DNA of 49,863 nucleotides from Mycolicibacterium chubuense (GCF_001044255.1 NZ_JYNX01000022.1:1-49863), one strand, 5' to 3'. Shown: positions 7,771 through 16,603, counted from the first letter of the stretch. The notes: a model not told the origin generated them from the sequence alone. Numbers and translations: made by a program.

Positions 7771-9042
7771 TTGAGGTCTGATCGTCGTGCCCGCGCTGTC
7801 TGCCTGGCAGCCCTGCTGGCGGTGATCGCCGCCGTGGGCATCGTCTCGTCGAGCGCGCCGCAGTGCCCTGATCGCTGCCAGGCATTGGCCGCGGCCACTG
7901 CGTCGCACTTCGCGCCGCCGGCTCCTCCGTCGCCCACGGCACCAGCCCGGCTCATCGTGACCCCGGGCGCGGGATCCGAGGACGTCAAACCTGACGCCCG
8001 GGTGCTCGTCGCGGCCGTCGACGGGACGCTCGAGAGCGTCACGATGGTCAACGACGCGGACAAGGAGATCCCCGGGGTGCTGACCCCCGACGGCAAGGCG
8101 TGGAAGCCGACGGTGCAGCTCGGGTACGGCCGCACCTACACGATGACGATCGCCGGGCGCGGTCCCGGAGGTATGCCGACCCGGCAGACCTCCAGCTTCA
8201 GCACCATCGATCCGAGCGACCAGGCCTCGGTGTACCTGAACACGGTCGGCTACGCATCCATCGAGGACGGCGGTACCTACGGCGTCGGCATGGTGATCGT
8301 GGCCCACTTCGACGAGACCGTCGACAAGGCGGCCGCCGAACGACACCTGCGCGTGCGCACGGATCCGCCGGTCCCCGGCAGCTGGTACTGGGTCGACGAC
8401 CAGACGGCGCACTGGCGTCCGCAGAAGTACTACGCCCCCGGCACGAAAGTCAGCGTCGTCGCCGACATCTACGGCGACAAGCTCGGCGACGATCTCTACG
8501 GCGCCGAGGACGAGACGGTGAGTTTCGTGATCGGCGATGCGCACGTGTCGATTGCCGACGACACCACCAAGCAGGTCAGCGTTTTCGACAACGGCAAGCT
8601 CGTCCGCACGATGCCGACCTCGATGGGCATGGGCGGCACCGAGACCATCGGCGGGAACACGCTGTCGTTCTGGACGCCTCCGGGGGTCTACACAGTCATC
8701 GACAAGGCCAACCCGGTGATCATGGACTCGTCGACGTTCGGGCTGCCGGTCAACAGCCGGCTGGGCTATCGGGAGACGATCCCGTGGGCCACCAAGATCA
8801 GCTCCGACGGGATCTATCTGCACCAGCTGAACTCGACGGTGTGGGCACAGGGCAACACCGACACCAGCCATGGCTGCCTGAACCTCAACAGCGACAACGC
8901 GCAATGGTTCTACTCGTTCTCGCGGCCGGGCGACGTCGTCGAGGTCCGCAACACCGGCGGGCCGCCCCTGCGCCTGAATCAGAACGGCGACTGGACGCTG
9001 CCGTGGGAGGAGTGGCTGAAGGGCAGTGCCCTGCGGCAGTGA
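7771..9042 (+). CDS. L,D-transpeptidase with YkuD catalytic domain
   Basis: A periplasmic enzyme that makes 3-3 (mDAP-mDAP) cross-links in mycobacterial peptidoglycan. An N-terminal hydrophobic segment (about residues 8-25) acts as signal or anchor and is followed by a Pro/Ala linker. Two Ig-like domains come next, then the YkuD domain with the catalytic Cys in TSHGCLNLNSDNAQW and an upstream His in YLHQLN. The C-terminal tail after RPGDVVEV extends into TLPWEEWLKGSALR, as in the longer mycobacterial Ldt proteins. TTG 7771 is preferred because GGAGAACGC sits directly before it; GTG 7741 is the alternative. It is transcribed divergently from the repeat-peptide operon. Confidence 0.92.
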   Translation: MRSDRRARAVCLAALLAVIAAVGIVSSSAPQCPDRCQALAAATASHFAPPAPPSPTAPARLIVTPGAGSEDVKPDARVLVAAVDGTLESVTMVNDADKEIPGVLTPDGKAWKPTVQLGYGRTYTMTIAGRGPGGMPTRQTSSFSTIDPSDQASVYLNTVGYASIEDGGTYGVGMVIVAHFDETVDKAAAERHLRVRTDPPVPGSWYWVDDQTAHWRPQKYYAPGTKVSVVADIYGDKLGDDLYGAEDETVSFVIGDAHVSIADDTTKQVSVFDNGKLVRTMPTSMGMGGTETIGGNTLSFWTPPGVYTVIDKANPVIMDSSTFGLPVNSRLGYRETIPWATKISSDGIYLHQLNSTVWAQGNTDTSHGCLNLNSDNAQWFYSFSRPGDVVEVRNTGGPPLRLNQNGDWTLPWEEWLKGSALRQ

Positions 9043-9087
9043 GGGGAACTGTCCGGTCCTTCGGCCCACACATTCCATTGCGCTTAA

Positions 9088-9098
9088 GCAATCATTGC
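9088..9098. promoter_or_regulatory. Palindromic operator GCAATCATTGC, site 1
   Basis: An 11-bp palindrome with a single central base, 67 bp upstream of the monooxygenase start. A third half-site ATTGC lies at 9077-9081, so half-sites alternate. A -10-like TATAGA lies at 9109-9114, which puts the palindrome in the spacer/-35 area where a repressor would block polymerase. Identical copies occur at 10841 and 14036, and a one-mismatch copy at 12994. Confidence 0.7.
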
Positions 9099-9164
9099 GT
9101 TTAGCATGTATAGAGGGCGGGCGTCCTCTGTGGGTCTCTCGCTTGACGATCGAGGCGGTGAGAC

Positions 9165-10802
9165 GTGCGTGTGGTGATCTGCGGAGCCGGAATCGCCGGA
9201 CTCACTCTCGCGAACAGGCTCGCAACGTCCGGCGCCGACACCGTGCTGCTCGAGCGCTCGCCCGTGCCACGGCCGGAGGGGTACATGATCGACTTCTTCG
9301 GCCCGGGCTACGACACCGCGGCGGCGATGGGCCTGCTGCCGGCCCTGCGCGCCGTGTCCTATGACATCGACGAAGCGCAACTGGTGAACGAGCACGGTCG
9401 ATGCCGCGCGCGGGTACGCCCCGCCCTGTTCGCCGAGCAGGGGCTGCTCGATCTGATGCGGCCCGATCTGGAGAGGGTGCTCCGCGAGGCGCTGCCGGCC
9501 GCGGTGGATCTCCGGTTCGGCAGCGCGGTGTGCGACGTCGCCGATCTCGGTGACGGGATTCGCGTGACACTGGAGGACGGCTCACAGGTGGACGCCGATC
9601 TACTGGTTGGCGCGGACGGTCTGCATTCGACGGTGCGCCGTCTGGTGTTCGGTCCTGACTCGATGTTCCTGCGCTACCTCGGATTTCACACCGCTGCCTT
9701 CACGTTTCACGACACCGGCATACGAAGCGCCATGGTCGGGCACTTCTGCCTCACCGACTCCATCGACCGGCAGGTCGGGCTCTATGCCCTCCGAGACGGC
9801 CGCATCGCTGTCCTCGCGGTGCACCGCTGCCCCGACTCCACACCCCCAGATGACGTGCGCTCAGCCATCCGTCAGGCCTACAGCGGGTTGGGGTGGCTCG
9901 TCCCCGACGTGCTCGACCGGTGCCCCGCAGAGCACATCTACTACGACCAGGTCGCCCAGGTCGTCATGTCGTCTTGGCACAAGGGGCGGGTCGTCCTTCT
10001 CGGAGACGCCGGTTACGCCGTATCGCTGATCGCCGGCCAGGGCGCATCCCTGGCGATGGCCGGTGCCTATGTGTTGGCCGACCGCCTCCACGAAGCGGAA
10101 TCGATCGAGGAGGCGTTACTCGACTTTGAGGCTGTCTGGCGTCCGATGGCCGAGGAGAAGCAGCGGAAGGGGCGTGCGGGAACCCGCTGGTTCCTTCCGT
10201 CGTCGGCATGGCAGATCCGGGTGCGCCACGTGGTGCTGCGCTGCACGCGACTCCCGTTCGTCGACCATCTCGTGGCCACCGCACTTGTCGGCAAGTCCAG
10301 CGGAGCCATCCTCGAACCGGACCGCACGCGCATGGCGAAGTCACTCCGGACGGCTTTGGCCGCGCCGACCGTTCTGTACGCCAACGGGTTCGGATGGCTT
10401 CTCGGGCGGCGCTTCCTCTGTCTGACCCACACCGGACGGAGGTCGGGACATCGCTACCGAACCGTGCTGGAGGTGATCGGCGCCGATCGCGGTGCTGACG
10501 AGTACCTGGTGATCGCGGGGTTCGGCCGTTCGTCGGACTGGTTGCGCAACATCGAGGCGCACGACGACTTCGAGGTGATCGTCGGCAGAGATCGGTTCTC
10601 AGCGGTGCACCGTGTGCTCTCGGGAGCAGAGGCGGAGTCGGCGATGGCCTCGTACGAACGAGCACACCGCTGGATTGTGCCGCTGATCCGCCGTGTGCTG
10701 ACCCGACTGCTCGGATGGCGCTACGACAGCAGCCCTGCCGCACGTGCGCGGCTCGCCCGTCAACTGCCAGTGGTAGCGCTCTCTCCGCGATCGCCGAGCT
10801 GA
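9165..10802 (+). CDS. FAD-dependent monooxygenase fused to a Ddn-like (F420-type) domain
   Basis: A 545-aa two-domain protein. Residues 1 to about 385 form a class A flavin monooxygenase: Rossmann motif GAGIAGLTLANRL (about 7-19), the DG motif VGADGLHSTVRRL, and the second FAD motif VVLLGDAGYAVSLIAGQG. A linker leads to a C-terminal domain from about 400 resembling the nitroreductase/deazaflavin-dependent family (Ddn, FGD-A), with FLCLTHTGRRSGHRYRTVLE and EYLVIAGFGRSSDWLRNI. Known relatives of that domain use F420H2 to reduce quinones or nitro compounds. The GTG start follows GAGGCGGTGAG. No stop or frame change separates the domains. An operator palindrome precedes the gene. Substrate unknown; xenobiotic or quinone detoxification is an inference. 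Confidence 0.88.
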   Translation: MRVVICGAGIAGLTLANRLATSGADTVLLERSPVPRPEGYMIDFFGPGYDTAAAMGLLPALRAVSYDIDEAQLVNEHGRCRARVRPALFAEQGLLDLMRPDLERVLREALPAAVDLRFGSAVCDVADLGDGIRVTLEDGSQVDADLLVGADGLHSTVRRLVFGPDSMFLRYLGFHTAAFTFHDTGIRSAMVGHFCLTDSIDRQVGLYALRDGRIAVLAVHRCPDSTPPDDVRSAIRQAYSGLGWLVPDVLDRCPAEHIYYDQVAQVVMSSWHKGRVVLLGDAGYAVSLIAGQGASLAMAGAYVLADRLHEAESIEEALLDFEAVWRPMAEEKQRKGRAGTRWFLPSSAWQIRVRHVVLRCTRLPFVDHLVATALVGKSSGAILEPDRTRMAKSLRTALAAPTVLYANGFGWLLGRRFLCLTHTGRRSGHRYRTVLEVIGADRGADEYLVIAGFGRSSDWLRNIEAHDDFEVIVGRDRFSAVHRVLSGAEAESAMASYERAHRWIVPLIRRVLTRLLGWRYDSSPAARARLARQLPVVALSPRSPS

Positions 10803-10840
10803 CGGCAGTCGCCGGCAAACGTCGATTATGCGATCACAGC

Positions 10841-10851
10841 GCAATCATTGC
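10841..10851. promoter_or_regulatory. Palindromic operator GCAATCATTGC, site 2
   Basis: Identical to sites 1 and 3. It ends 11 bp before the ATG of the ClC channel gene and lies 38 bp after the monooxygenase stop. A further half-site GCAAT (10857-10861) abuts the ATG. With so little leader space, the transcript is probably leaderless or starts very close to the ATG. Confidence 0.7.
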
Positions 10852-10862
10852 GTACTGCAATA

Positions 10863-12632
10863 ATGGCGGAAACACAACGCTTGCGATACTCACGTCGCAT
10901 TCCCGTTTTCCGCCAGCGGTTCTGGACGACCTGGGTCAGCGACAGCTCGTCGGCCATCGTCCCGCTTGCGATCGCCGTCGGTGCGGTCACCGGCATAGGG
11001 GCGGTCGGCTTTCGCGAGCTGATCACGCTGTTCACCCGGATGTTCACCGGATACGACGACTACTCGGGGCTGGGCCGGGTCGCGAGTGCGCACTGGCCGA
11101 CGCTCGGCTTCTGGTTCTTGTTGTTCACCCCGGTCGTCGCCGGCGCGGTGTACGGACCGATCGTGCACAAATTCGCCCCGGAGGCCAGAGGCCACGGCGT
11201 TCCCGAGGTGATGTACGCGGTGGCGCACCGGCGCGGACGGATTGCACCCCAGGTCACGTTGGTGAAAGCCCTGGCGTCTGCGCTGTGCATCGGCGGGGGC
11301 GGCTCGGTGGGGCGCGAGGGCCCGATCGTCCAGATCGGCTCCGCAGCAGGATCTACGGTGGCGCAGCTGTTACGCCTACCCACCTCACGGGTCCGGCTGC
11401 TGGTGGCCTGCGGCGCCGCCGCCGGCATCTCCGCCACGTTCAACGCACCCCTTGCCGGCCCGTTCTTCGCGATGGAACTCATCCTGCGGGACTTCGCCGC
11501 CCAGTCCTTCGGTGCCGTCGTCCTGTCCAGCGTGGTGGCTGACGTCATCGGCCGGGCGATGATGGGCGACCACCCGTTCCTCACACTTCCGTCGTTCGCG
11601 GTGCACAGCCCGGTCGAGTACGGCCTGTACTCGGCTCTCGGCGTGTTGGCCGGCGCGGTGGGCGTGCTGTTCTCGAAGGTCCTGTACCTCGTGGAAGATG
11701 CCTGCGACTGGGTGTGGCGCGGTCCGGAGTGGGCGCGGCCCGCCGTGGGTGGACTCGCGCTCGGGGCGGTGCTCGTCGCGCTGCCGCAGATGTACGGCGT
11801 CGGATACCCCGTGCTCGAAAACGCCGTCGAGGGCAACTATCTGGTCCCGATGCTGCTTTTGCTACTGGTAGGCAAGATGTTCGCCACCAGTCTGACGATC
11901 GGCATCGGCGGCTCGGGAGGGGTGTTCGCTCCGACTTTGTTCATCGGCGCGATGGCCGGGACCGCCTTTGGCGAGGTCGCTCACCACCTGTTCCCCACTG
12001 TCACCGAAGCACCGGGCGCCTACGGTTTGATCGGAATGGGGGCAGCGCTCGCCGGCGCCACCCGAGCACCCGTGACGGCGGTCATCATCCTGTTCGAACT
12101 GACCGGCCAGTACTCGATCATCCTGCCTCTCATGGCAGCGGTGGCGGTGGCCGCAGGCACTGGCCACCTGCTCTCCAAGGAGACCATCTACAAGGCGAAA
12201 CTGTGGCGCCGCGGCATCGACGTCGAGTCCGCGCACAGGACGCTGTCCGGACTCACAGCGACAGACGTCGCCAGACCCGCACCCGATCCCCTTCCCGAGG
12301 ACACCAGTTTGGAGGCTGCGGCCGCGGTCCTCGCCGAGAGTTCCCTCGGCGTGCTACCGGTGACCGACAGCCGGGGCGACTACCAGGGGTGCGTCTCCGC
12401 CGAGGATGTCGCCGAGGCCCTGAACGACGATGCACCCCCCGATACGGTGTCCAGCCTGATCCGGCGGCCCATCGCACTGGACGAGACCGCCGACTCCGAG
12501 AAGATCGTCGGAGCCCTGTCCGGCCGGGGCGCGACCGGTTTGCCGCTACTCTACGCCGGGCACACCGCGGTCGTCGGCTGGGTGACGTATGAATCCCTGT
12601 TGGAGCGCCTGCATCCCGTCCCGCGGTCCTGA
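10863..12632 (+). CDS. ClC-family chloride channel/transporter with CBS pair
   Basis: An integral membrane protein of about 589 aa with ten or more hydrophobic segments that moves chloride across the cytoplasmic membrane. ClC selectivity motifs are present: GHGVPEV (the GSGIP position), GGGSVGREGP with the gating Glu, and GSGGVFAPTLFIG. A cytosolic tail from about residue 440 contains two CBS repeats (SLEAAAAVLAESSLGVLPV and a second ending in TGLPLLYAGHTAVVGWV), which in relatives bind adenine nucleotides. ATG 10863 is chosen; no ribosome site is visible and the operator palindrome lies directly upstream. The upstream monooxygenase may share regulation but has its own palindrome. Confidence 0.93.
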   Translation: MAETQRLRYSRRIPVFRQRFWTTWVSDSSSAIVPLAIAVGAVTGIGAVGFRELITLFTRMFTGYDDYSGLGRVASAHWPTLGFWFLLFTPVVAGAVYGPIVHKFAPEARGHGVPEVMYAVAHRRGRIAPQVTLVKALASALCIGGGGSVGREGPIVQIGSAAGSTVAQLLRLPTSRVRLLVACGAAAGISATFNAPLAGPFFAMELILRDFAAQSFGAVVLSSVVADVIGRAMMGDHPFLTLPSFAVHSPVEYGLYSALGVLAGAVGVLFSKVLYLVEDACDWVWRGPEWARPAVGGLALGAVLVALPQMYGVGYPVLENAVEGNYLVPMLLLLLVGKMFATSLTIGIGGSGGVFAPTLFIGAMAGTAFGEVAHHLFPTVTEAPGAYGLIGMGAALAGATRAPVTAVIILFELTGQYSIILPLMAAVAVAAGTGHLLSKETIYKAKLWRRGIDVESAHRTLSGLTATDVARPAPDPLPEDTSLEAAAAVLAESSLGVLPVTDSRGDYQGCVSAEDVAEALNDDAPPDTVSSLIRRPIALDETADSEKIVGALSGRGATGLPLLYAGHTAVVGWVTYESLLERLHPVPRS

Positions 12633-12850
12633 CGTCTGCTGCGGCCAGTCGGTCGAGCTCCCCGTGGTCGGCGACGTCGACCAGAAGCACGAGCCGGGGC
12701 GCCGCCGGCGCGGGCAACGTCGGTCGCGGCCGACTCCAGTCCGCCACGCCCCCGAGCGACCAACGCCTCATTCAGCCGCTACGGCCGAATTCCCGCGCCG
12801 CAGCCCGCCCGATCCCTGCGCTCGCCCCGGTCACCACCGCGGTTGAGGGG
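12631..12850 (-). pseudogene. Decayed short-chain dehydrogenase (SDR) fragment
   Basis: On the minus strand an SDR N-terminus is readable in pieces: STAVVTGASAGIGRAAAREFG with the TGxxxGIG cofactor motif, then in a second frame EALVARGRGGLESAATDVARAGG, then in a third frame LVLLVDVADHGELDRLAAADV. The order matches an SDR, but the frame changes twice and the catalytic half is missing. It is not translatable as one protein. Confidence 0.7.
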
Positions 12851-12993
12851 GTGCCGCCGGCTCGATCAGATAGTCGCCAGATCCCGCCATCACCTCTTCG
12901 TATCGCTGTGCATCGGAACCGCCTTCGCGGCCCGGTCCGACGCTGTGGTGTGCCACAACCGTACCCCGGGAAAGCCCCGATTGCGCCCTTCAT

Positions 12994-13004
12994 GCAATGG
13001 TTGC
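12994..13004. promoter_or_regulatory. Operator-like palindrome GCAATGGTTGC, site 4
   Basis: Matches GCAAT-N-ATTGC with one changed arm base. It lies in an AT-rich stretch about 118 bp before the second sigma factor gene. A -10-like TATATT is found at 13030-13035. Confidence 0.5.
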
Positions 13005-13111
13005 GACTTTTTAATCCTTGCGTACAGACATATATTGCGAGTTAGGACATGCTGTGCCAACGTTGAGAACGACCATTGGCATCGACAACAGCGGCCACCC
13101 ACCCCAACACG

Positions 13112-13891
13112 ATGATTGTCGACATGACCGTCACGTACGAGACCGACGACGAGTACGCCGATGTACCGGACATGTTCCGGTCACTGCGCGCGGCGGCCGA
13201 AGATTCGTCCGGATTCACAGCGCAGCACGAACAGATCGTCACCCGATGCTTGCCGCTCGCCGACAACATTGCCCACCGGTACAGCAACCGGGGACAGGAT
13301 CTCGATGACCTGATCCAGGTCGCCCGACTCGGACTGCTGCAGGCCGTCAATCGTTTCGATCCGCAGTCCGGGTCGTCATTCACCGCCTATGCGGTCCCCA
13401 CGATCATCGGCGAGGTGCGCCGTTACTTTCGCGACCGAACGTGGCCGATGTCGGTGCCGCGCCGGATGAAGGACCATCACACTGAAATCGCCAAAGCCAT
13501 TCCGGAAATGATGCAGCACCTCGGACGAGCTCCCAGTGTGACCGAATTAGCCGGGTTTCTGGGTGTCGACCGTGACGCCGTGATCGAGGGCATCATCGCC
13601 AGCGATGCCCGGTCGCTGCGCTCACTCGACCAGCCGCTGGGGCACGACACGACGACCACCGCCGCGGACACCGTCGGTTGCGAGGACGAACGGCTGCAAG
13701 CTGTGACGGACCGGGAGTCCGTTCGACCCCTGGTCGCGGGGCTTCCCGAGCGCGAGCGGGCGATACTGCTCATGCGATTCTTCGAGGGTCAGACACAGAG
13801 CCAGATCGCCCAGCGACTGGGGTTGTCCCAGATGCACGTGTCCCGTCTGTTGACCAAAACCCTGGGAAAATTGCGCAGCCAGCTCTTCTAG
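13112..13891 (+). CDS. Second SigF-family RNA polymerase sigma factor
   Basis: A 259-aa paralogue of the sigma factor at 3778. Region 2: DDLIQVARLGLLQAVNRFD and AYAVPTIIGEVRRYFRD. Region 3: APSVTELAGFLGVDRDAV. Region 4: SQIAQRLGLSQMHVSRLLTK near the C-terminus. ATG 13112 is used; TTG 13076 and ATG 13124 are in-frame alternatives and none has a clear ribosome site. The upstream palindrome suggests control by the nearby MarR protein. No anti-sigma partner is adjacent, so regulation may be at transcription, or through a partner encoded elsewhere, possibly shared with the first paralogue. Confidence 0.88.
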   Translation: MIVDMTVTYETDDEYADVPDMFRSLRAAAEDSSGFTAQHEQIVTRCLPLADNIAHRYSNRGQDLDDLIQVARLGLLQAVNRFDPQSGSSFTAYAVPTIIGEVRRYFRDRTWPMSVPRRMKDHHTEIAKAIPEMMQHLGRAPSVTELAGFLGVDRDAVIEGIIASDARSLRSLDQPLGHDTTTTAADTVGCEDERLQAVTDRESVRPLVAGLPERERAILLMRFFEGQTQSQIAQRLGLSQMHVSRLLTKTLGKLRSQLF

Positions 13892-14035
13892 CCGTACGCC
13901 CTCGTCGCCATCGTGCGCCGAGGAACGTTCGGCGGTGACCACGGTCGACGTCGAATTCGCCTGCCAGGCAGCCACATTTGACAGCCAAGGCGCCGACGTC
14001 GCGCCCCCGACCGCGACTCGGATATAGACTTATTC

Positions 14036-14046
14036 GCAATCATTGC
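14036..14046. promoter_or_regulatory. Palindromic operator GCAATCATTGC, site 3
   Basis: Identical to sites 1 and 2, about 100 bp upstream of the MarR gene. A -10-like TATAGA lies at 14023-14028, just upstream, so a bound protein would cover the transcription start. This fits autorepression by MarR. Confidence 0.7.
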
Positions 14047-14147
14047 TGCATGGAATCTTTCTGGACCAGCTCATATGCGCGGGTGGCAGCTTCACCGGCA
14101 CCGAACCACTTGGAACCCGAGGAATGATGCACTGACCTGCGGAGTGG

Positions 14148-14699
14148 ATGATTGCGATCATGCCGGTGTTCGACAACAATTCAGCTATGACATCGTCGCC
14201 ACGAAGCCGCGCTCCCCGCAGGTCAGCGCTGACGACTCAAGCGGATGCCGTGTTGCGTGCGTCCCGCGCGCTTGTGGGCATCGCCGCCGAATCGCTCGGA
14301 GAGATCGACGATCTGGTCACCGTCCCTCAGTTCCGGGTTCTGGTGCTTCTCCACACCCGCGGACCGATGAACCTGGCATCGGTCGCCGCAGAGCTCGGGG
14401 TGAACCCATCAAACGCGAGCAGAACGTGCGACCGGTTGATTAATGCCCGGCTTCTGGATCGCCGTGAGTCGCAGGTCGATCGTCGCAACATCACCCTGAC
14501 GCTGAAACCGTCGGGACGCCGCCTGGTGGAAAAGGTCACCGAGCACCGACGCGCGGCGATCGAGCGCGTTCTGCGGTCGATGAAGGCCGAGGAGAGGACC
14601 ACCGTGGCCGCCGCGCTGGAAGCCTTTGCGCTGGCGGCCGGTGAGCCCACCAGCGACGGTAGGACGATCAGCTTGCTGTGGCCGCCGGAATCCGCCTGA
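14148..14699 (+). CDS. MarR-family transcriptional regulator
   Basis: A 183-aa winged-helix repressor. The core from about residue 60 contains TVPQFRVLVLLHTRGPMNLASVAAELGVNPSNASRTCDRLI (recognition helix in the last part) and the wing LDRRESQVDRRNITLTLKPSGRRL with the conserved D-x-R. The N-terminal 25 residues are basic and poorly conserved in appearance, so ATG 14190 (MTSSPRS) is a plausible later start; ATG 14148 has GGAG three bases upstream. MarR dimers bind short palindromes, and the gene stands behind one of four copies of GCAAT-N-ATTGC. It is therefore the best candidate to control the block from 9165 to itself. The ligand is unknown. Confidence 0.88.
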   Translation: MIAIMPVFDNNSAMTSSPRSRAPRRSALTTQADAVLRASRALVGIAAESLGEIDDLVTVPQFRVLVLLHTRGPMNLASVAAELGVNPSNASRTCDRLINARLLDRRESQVDRRNITLTLKPSGRRLVEKVTEHRRAAIERVLRSMKAEERTTVAAALEAFALAAGEPTSDGRTISLLWPPESA

Positions 14700-15277
14700 G
14701 CTCAAACCGGTCACCGACGTGGTGCGGGGCGTCCGGCTGCGGGCAGGATGAACCGCCGAGTGCCGAGCCGAGGTGCACCGTGTTGAGAGCGCGTCCGATT
14801 GGCGAGCGAGTTCGATGCCTACCGCCCAGATCGCCACACCCGAGGCCGCGAAGATCAGGGGCGGTGACCACGTCGCAACATCGTGCTCACCGGATGTCCC
14901 GCTGAGTCATCGGAACAGCATCTGGATCCGGGTCGAGCAGCGATGCAACACGACGATCGACGAGAGCAGCGGACCGGACTCGACGCCGCGCCGCTGGGCC
15001 GGGGCTGACGCAGTGGGCGCAGGACACACCGCCGGTCGCCTGGACCAGCGAAGACAACAGCCTCAAATCCATTGCTGCTGAGATGTTTCTGTGATTGTGG
15101 TCATCTTCGCTCCGTCCCGGCATCGCCCGACGCATGCCTCGCCGACGCCATGGATGCACGAACCGACCATCGCGTTCCGCATTAGGATCATGCCGAGCGC
15201 TTGACGTTCGAGCGGCACGGGTACATGGATCAGGTGATCTCGTCCGCGGTCAGCGCGCATGCACAGGCCAGCAGCCA
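14700..15277. other. Intergenic region before the DUF2254 gene
   Basis: About 580 bp without a recognisable gene. Translations on both strands give no family match and contain many stops. A -35-like TTGACG at 15201-15206 is followed 15 bp later by a poor -10 (TACATG), so a promoter here is possible but weakly supported. Confidence 0.35.
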
Positions 15278-16603
15278 GTGAAGAACTCCGCCTCGGCCCG
15301 GGACACCCTGCGGACACAACTCTGGCCCATACCCGTGATGGGGATCCTCCTGGCGGTGGCTGCCGGGATCGCGCTGCCGCAGATAGACGCGTCCATAGAC
15401 GCCCGGTTGCCCCCTTGGGCAGTGTCGCTCATCTTCGGCGGCGATGCCGGCGCCGCCCGCACGCTGCTCGACGCCGTATCCAGTTCACTCATCACGGTCA
15501 CCTCGCTGACGTTCTCCCTGACCGTCGTGACCCTTCAGCTGGCGAGTAGCCAATTCTCACCGAGACTGTTGCGAACCTTCACGAGTGACATTTTCGTCCA
15601 GGGCACGCTGGCAGTCTTCCTCGCCACGTTCACATACTCCTTGACCGTGCTCCGCGCGGTCCGCAGCGGCGACGGCGGCGGTACCGCGTTCGTTCCCCGG
15701 ATTTCGGTCACAGTCGCTTTCAGTTTGGGCATCGTCAGCGTCCTGGGCCTGGTCTTGTTCCTAGCCCATCTCGCCCGCCAAATTCGCGTGGAGACGATGC
15801 TGCGCGACGTCCACGACGACGCCAGCGCTACCGTTCGTGCTGCGACGAGCCCGCTCGGCGCAGTTGCACCCGGTCCCGAACCACCCACGCCGTGCGCAGG
15901 TGCACGCGCTGTGTTCGCCCCATCGTCAGGCTTCCTGACAAGTATCGATGAAGACGAATTACTCGCGGCGACCGTCTGGGCAGACGCTTTCCTCATCATC
16001 GAGTGCCATCCTGGAAGTTCGATCGTCGAGGGTGTTCCGATCGGCACCGCGTGGTCGTCGTCCTGCTCTCTCGACGATGCAGCCCTCGCCTGCCTTCAAG
16101 ACACCGTAGGGCGCGCGATCAACGTGGGCTACGAGCGCACTGCCGCGCAGGACATCGGCTACGGGCTGCGCCAGCTGACCGATGTCGCGAACAAGGCCCT
16201 GTCACCGGGCATCAACGATCCGACGACGGCTATCCATGCGCTCGGGCACATCTCGGCGATCCTGTGCCGACTCGCCGGCCGCGACCTTCGGCCGGTGCTG
16301 CTCCTCGACAACGACGGGCGGGTCCGCGTGGTGCTTGGACGACCCGACTTCGCCGAGGTGCTCGACGTAGCCATCACTCAACCCCGCAGATACGGGTCAG
16401 CCGATCCGCAGGTGATGGCTCGGTTGTTCCGGTTGCTCGAGGAGGTCGCGTGGCATGCTCACGACGACTCGCCCGTCCGGGAGCAGCTCGCCCGACTCCG
16501 TGCCACCGTCGCACGCTCGGATTTCGACGATGTGGAATTGGCACAACTGGACAAGTCAGCAGCTCGGGTCACGCACGCCATCACCGCGCGGAGTGCTCGG
16601 TGA
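15278..16603 (+). CDS. DUF2254 membrane protein
   Basis: A 441-aa predicted membrane protein of the DUF2254 family, function unknown. Four hydrophobic segments lie in the first 190 residues (PVMGILLAVAAGIALP, the SSSLITVTSLTFSLTVVTLQ region, GTLAVFLATFTYSLTVL and VAFSLGIVSVLGLVLFLAHL). A soluble C-terminal half follows, with the family-typical segment DIGYGLRQLTDVANKALSPG and INDPTTAIHALGH. GTG 15278 gives the usual family length; the frame is open further upstream but that part is low-complexity. It is the last gene of the accessory block. No GCAAT palindrome was found in front of it. Confidence 0.87.
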   Translation: MKNSASARDTLRTQLWPIPVMGILLAVAAGIALPQIDASIDARLPPWAVSLIFGGDAGAARTLLDAVSSSLITVTSLTFSLTVVTLQLASSQFSPRLLRTFTSDIFVQGTLAVFLATFTYSLTVLRAVRSGDGGGTAFVPRISVTVAFSLGIVSVLGLVLFLAHLARQIRVETMLRDVHDDASATVRAATSPLGAVAPGPEPPTPCAGARAVFAPSSGFLTSIDEDELLAATVWADAFLIIECHPGSSIVEGVPIGTAWSSSCSLDDAALACLQDTVGRAINVGYERTAAQDIGYGLRQLTDVANKALSPGINDPTTAIHALGHISAILCRLAGRDLRPVLLLDNDGRVRVVLGRPDFAEVLDVAITQPRRYGSADPQVMARLFRLLEEVAWHAHDDSPVREQLARLRATVARSDFDDVELAQLDKSAARVTHAITARSAR

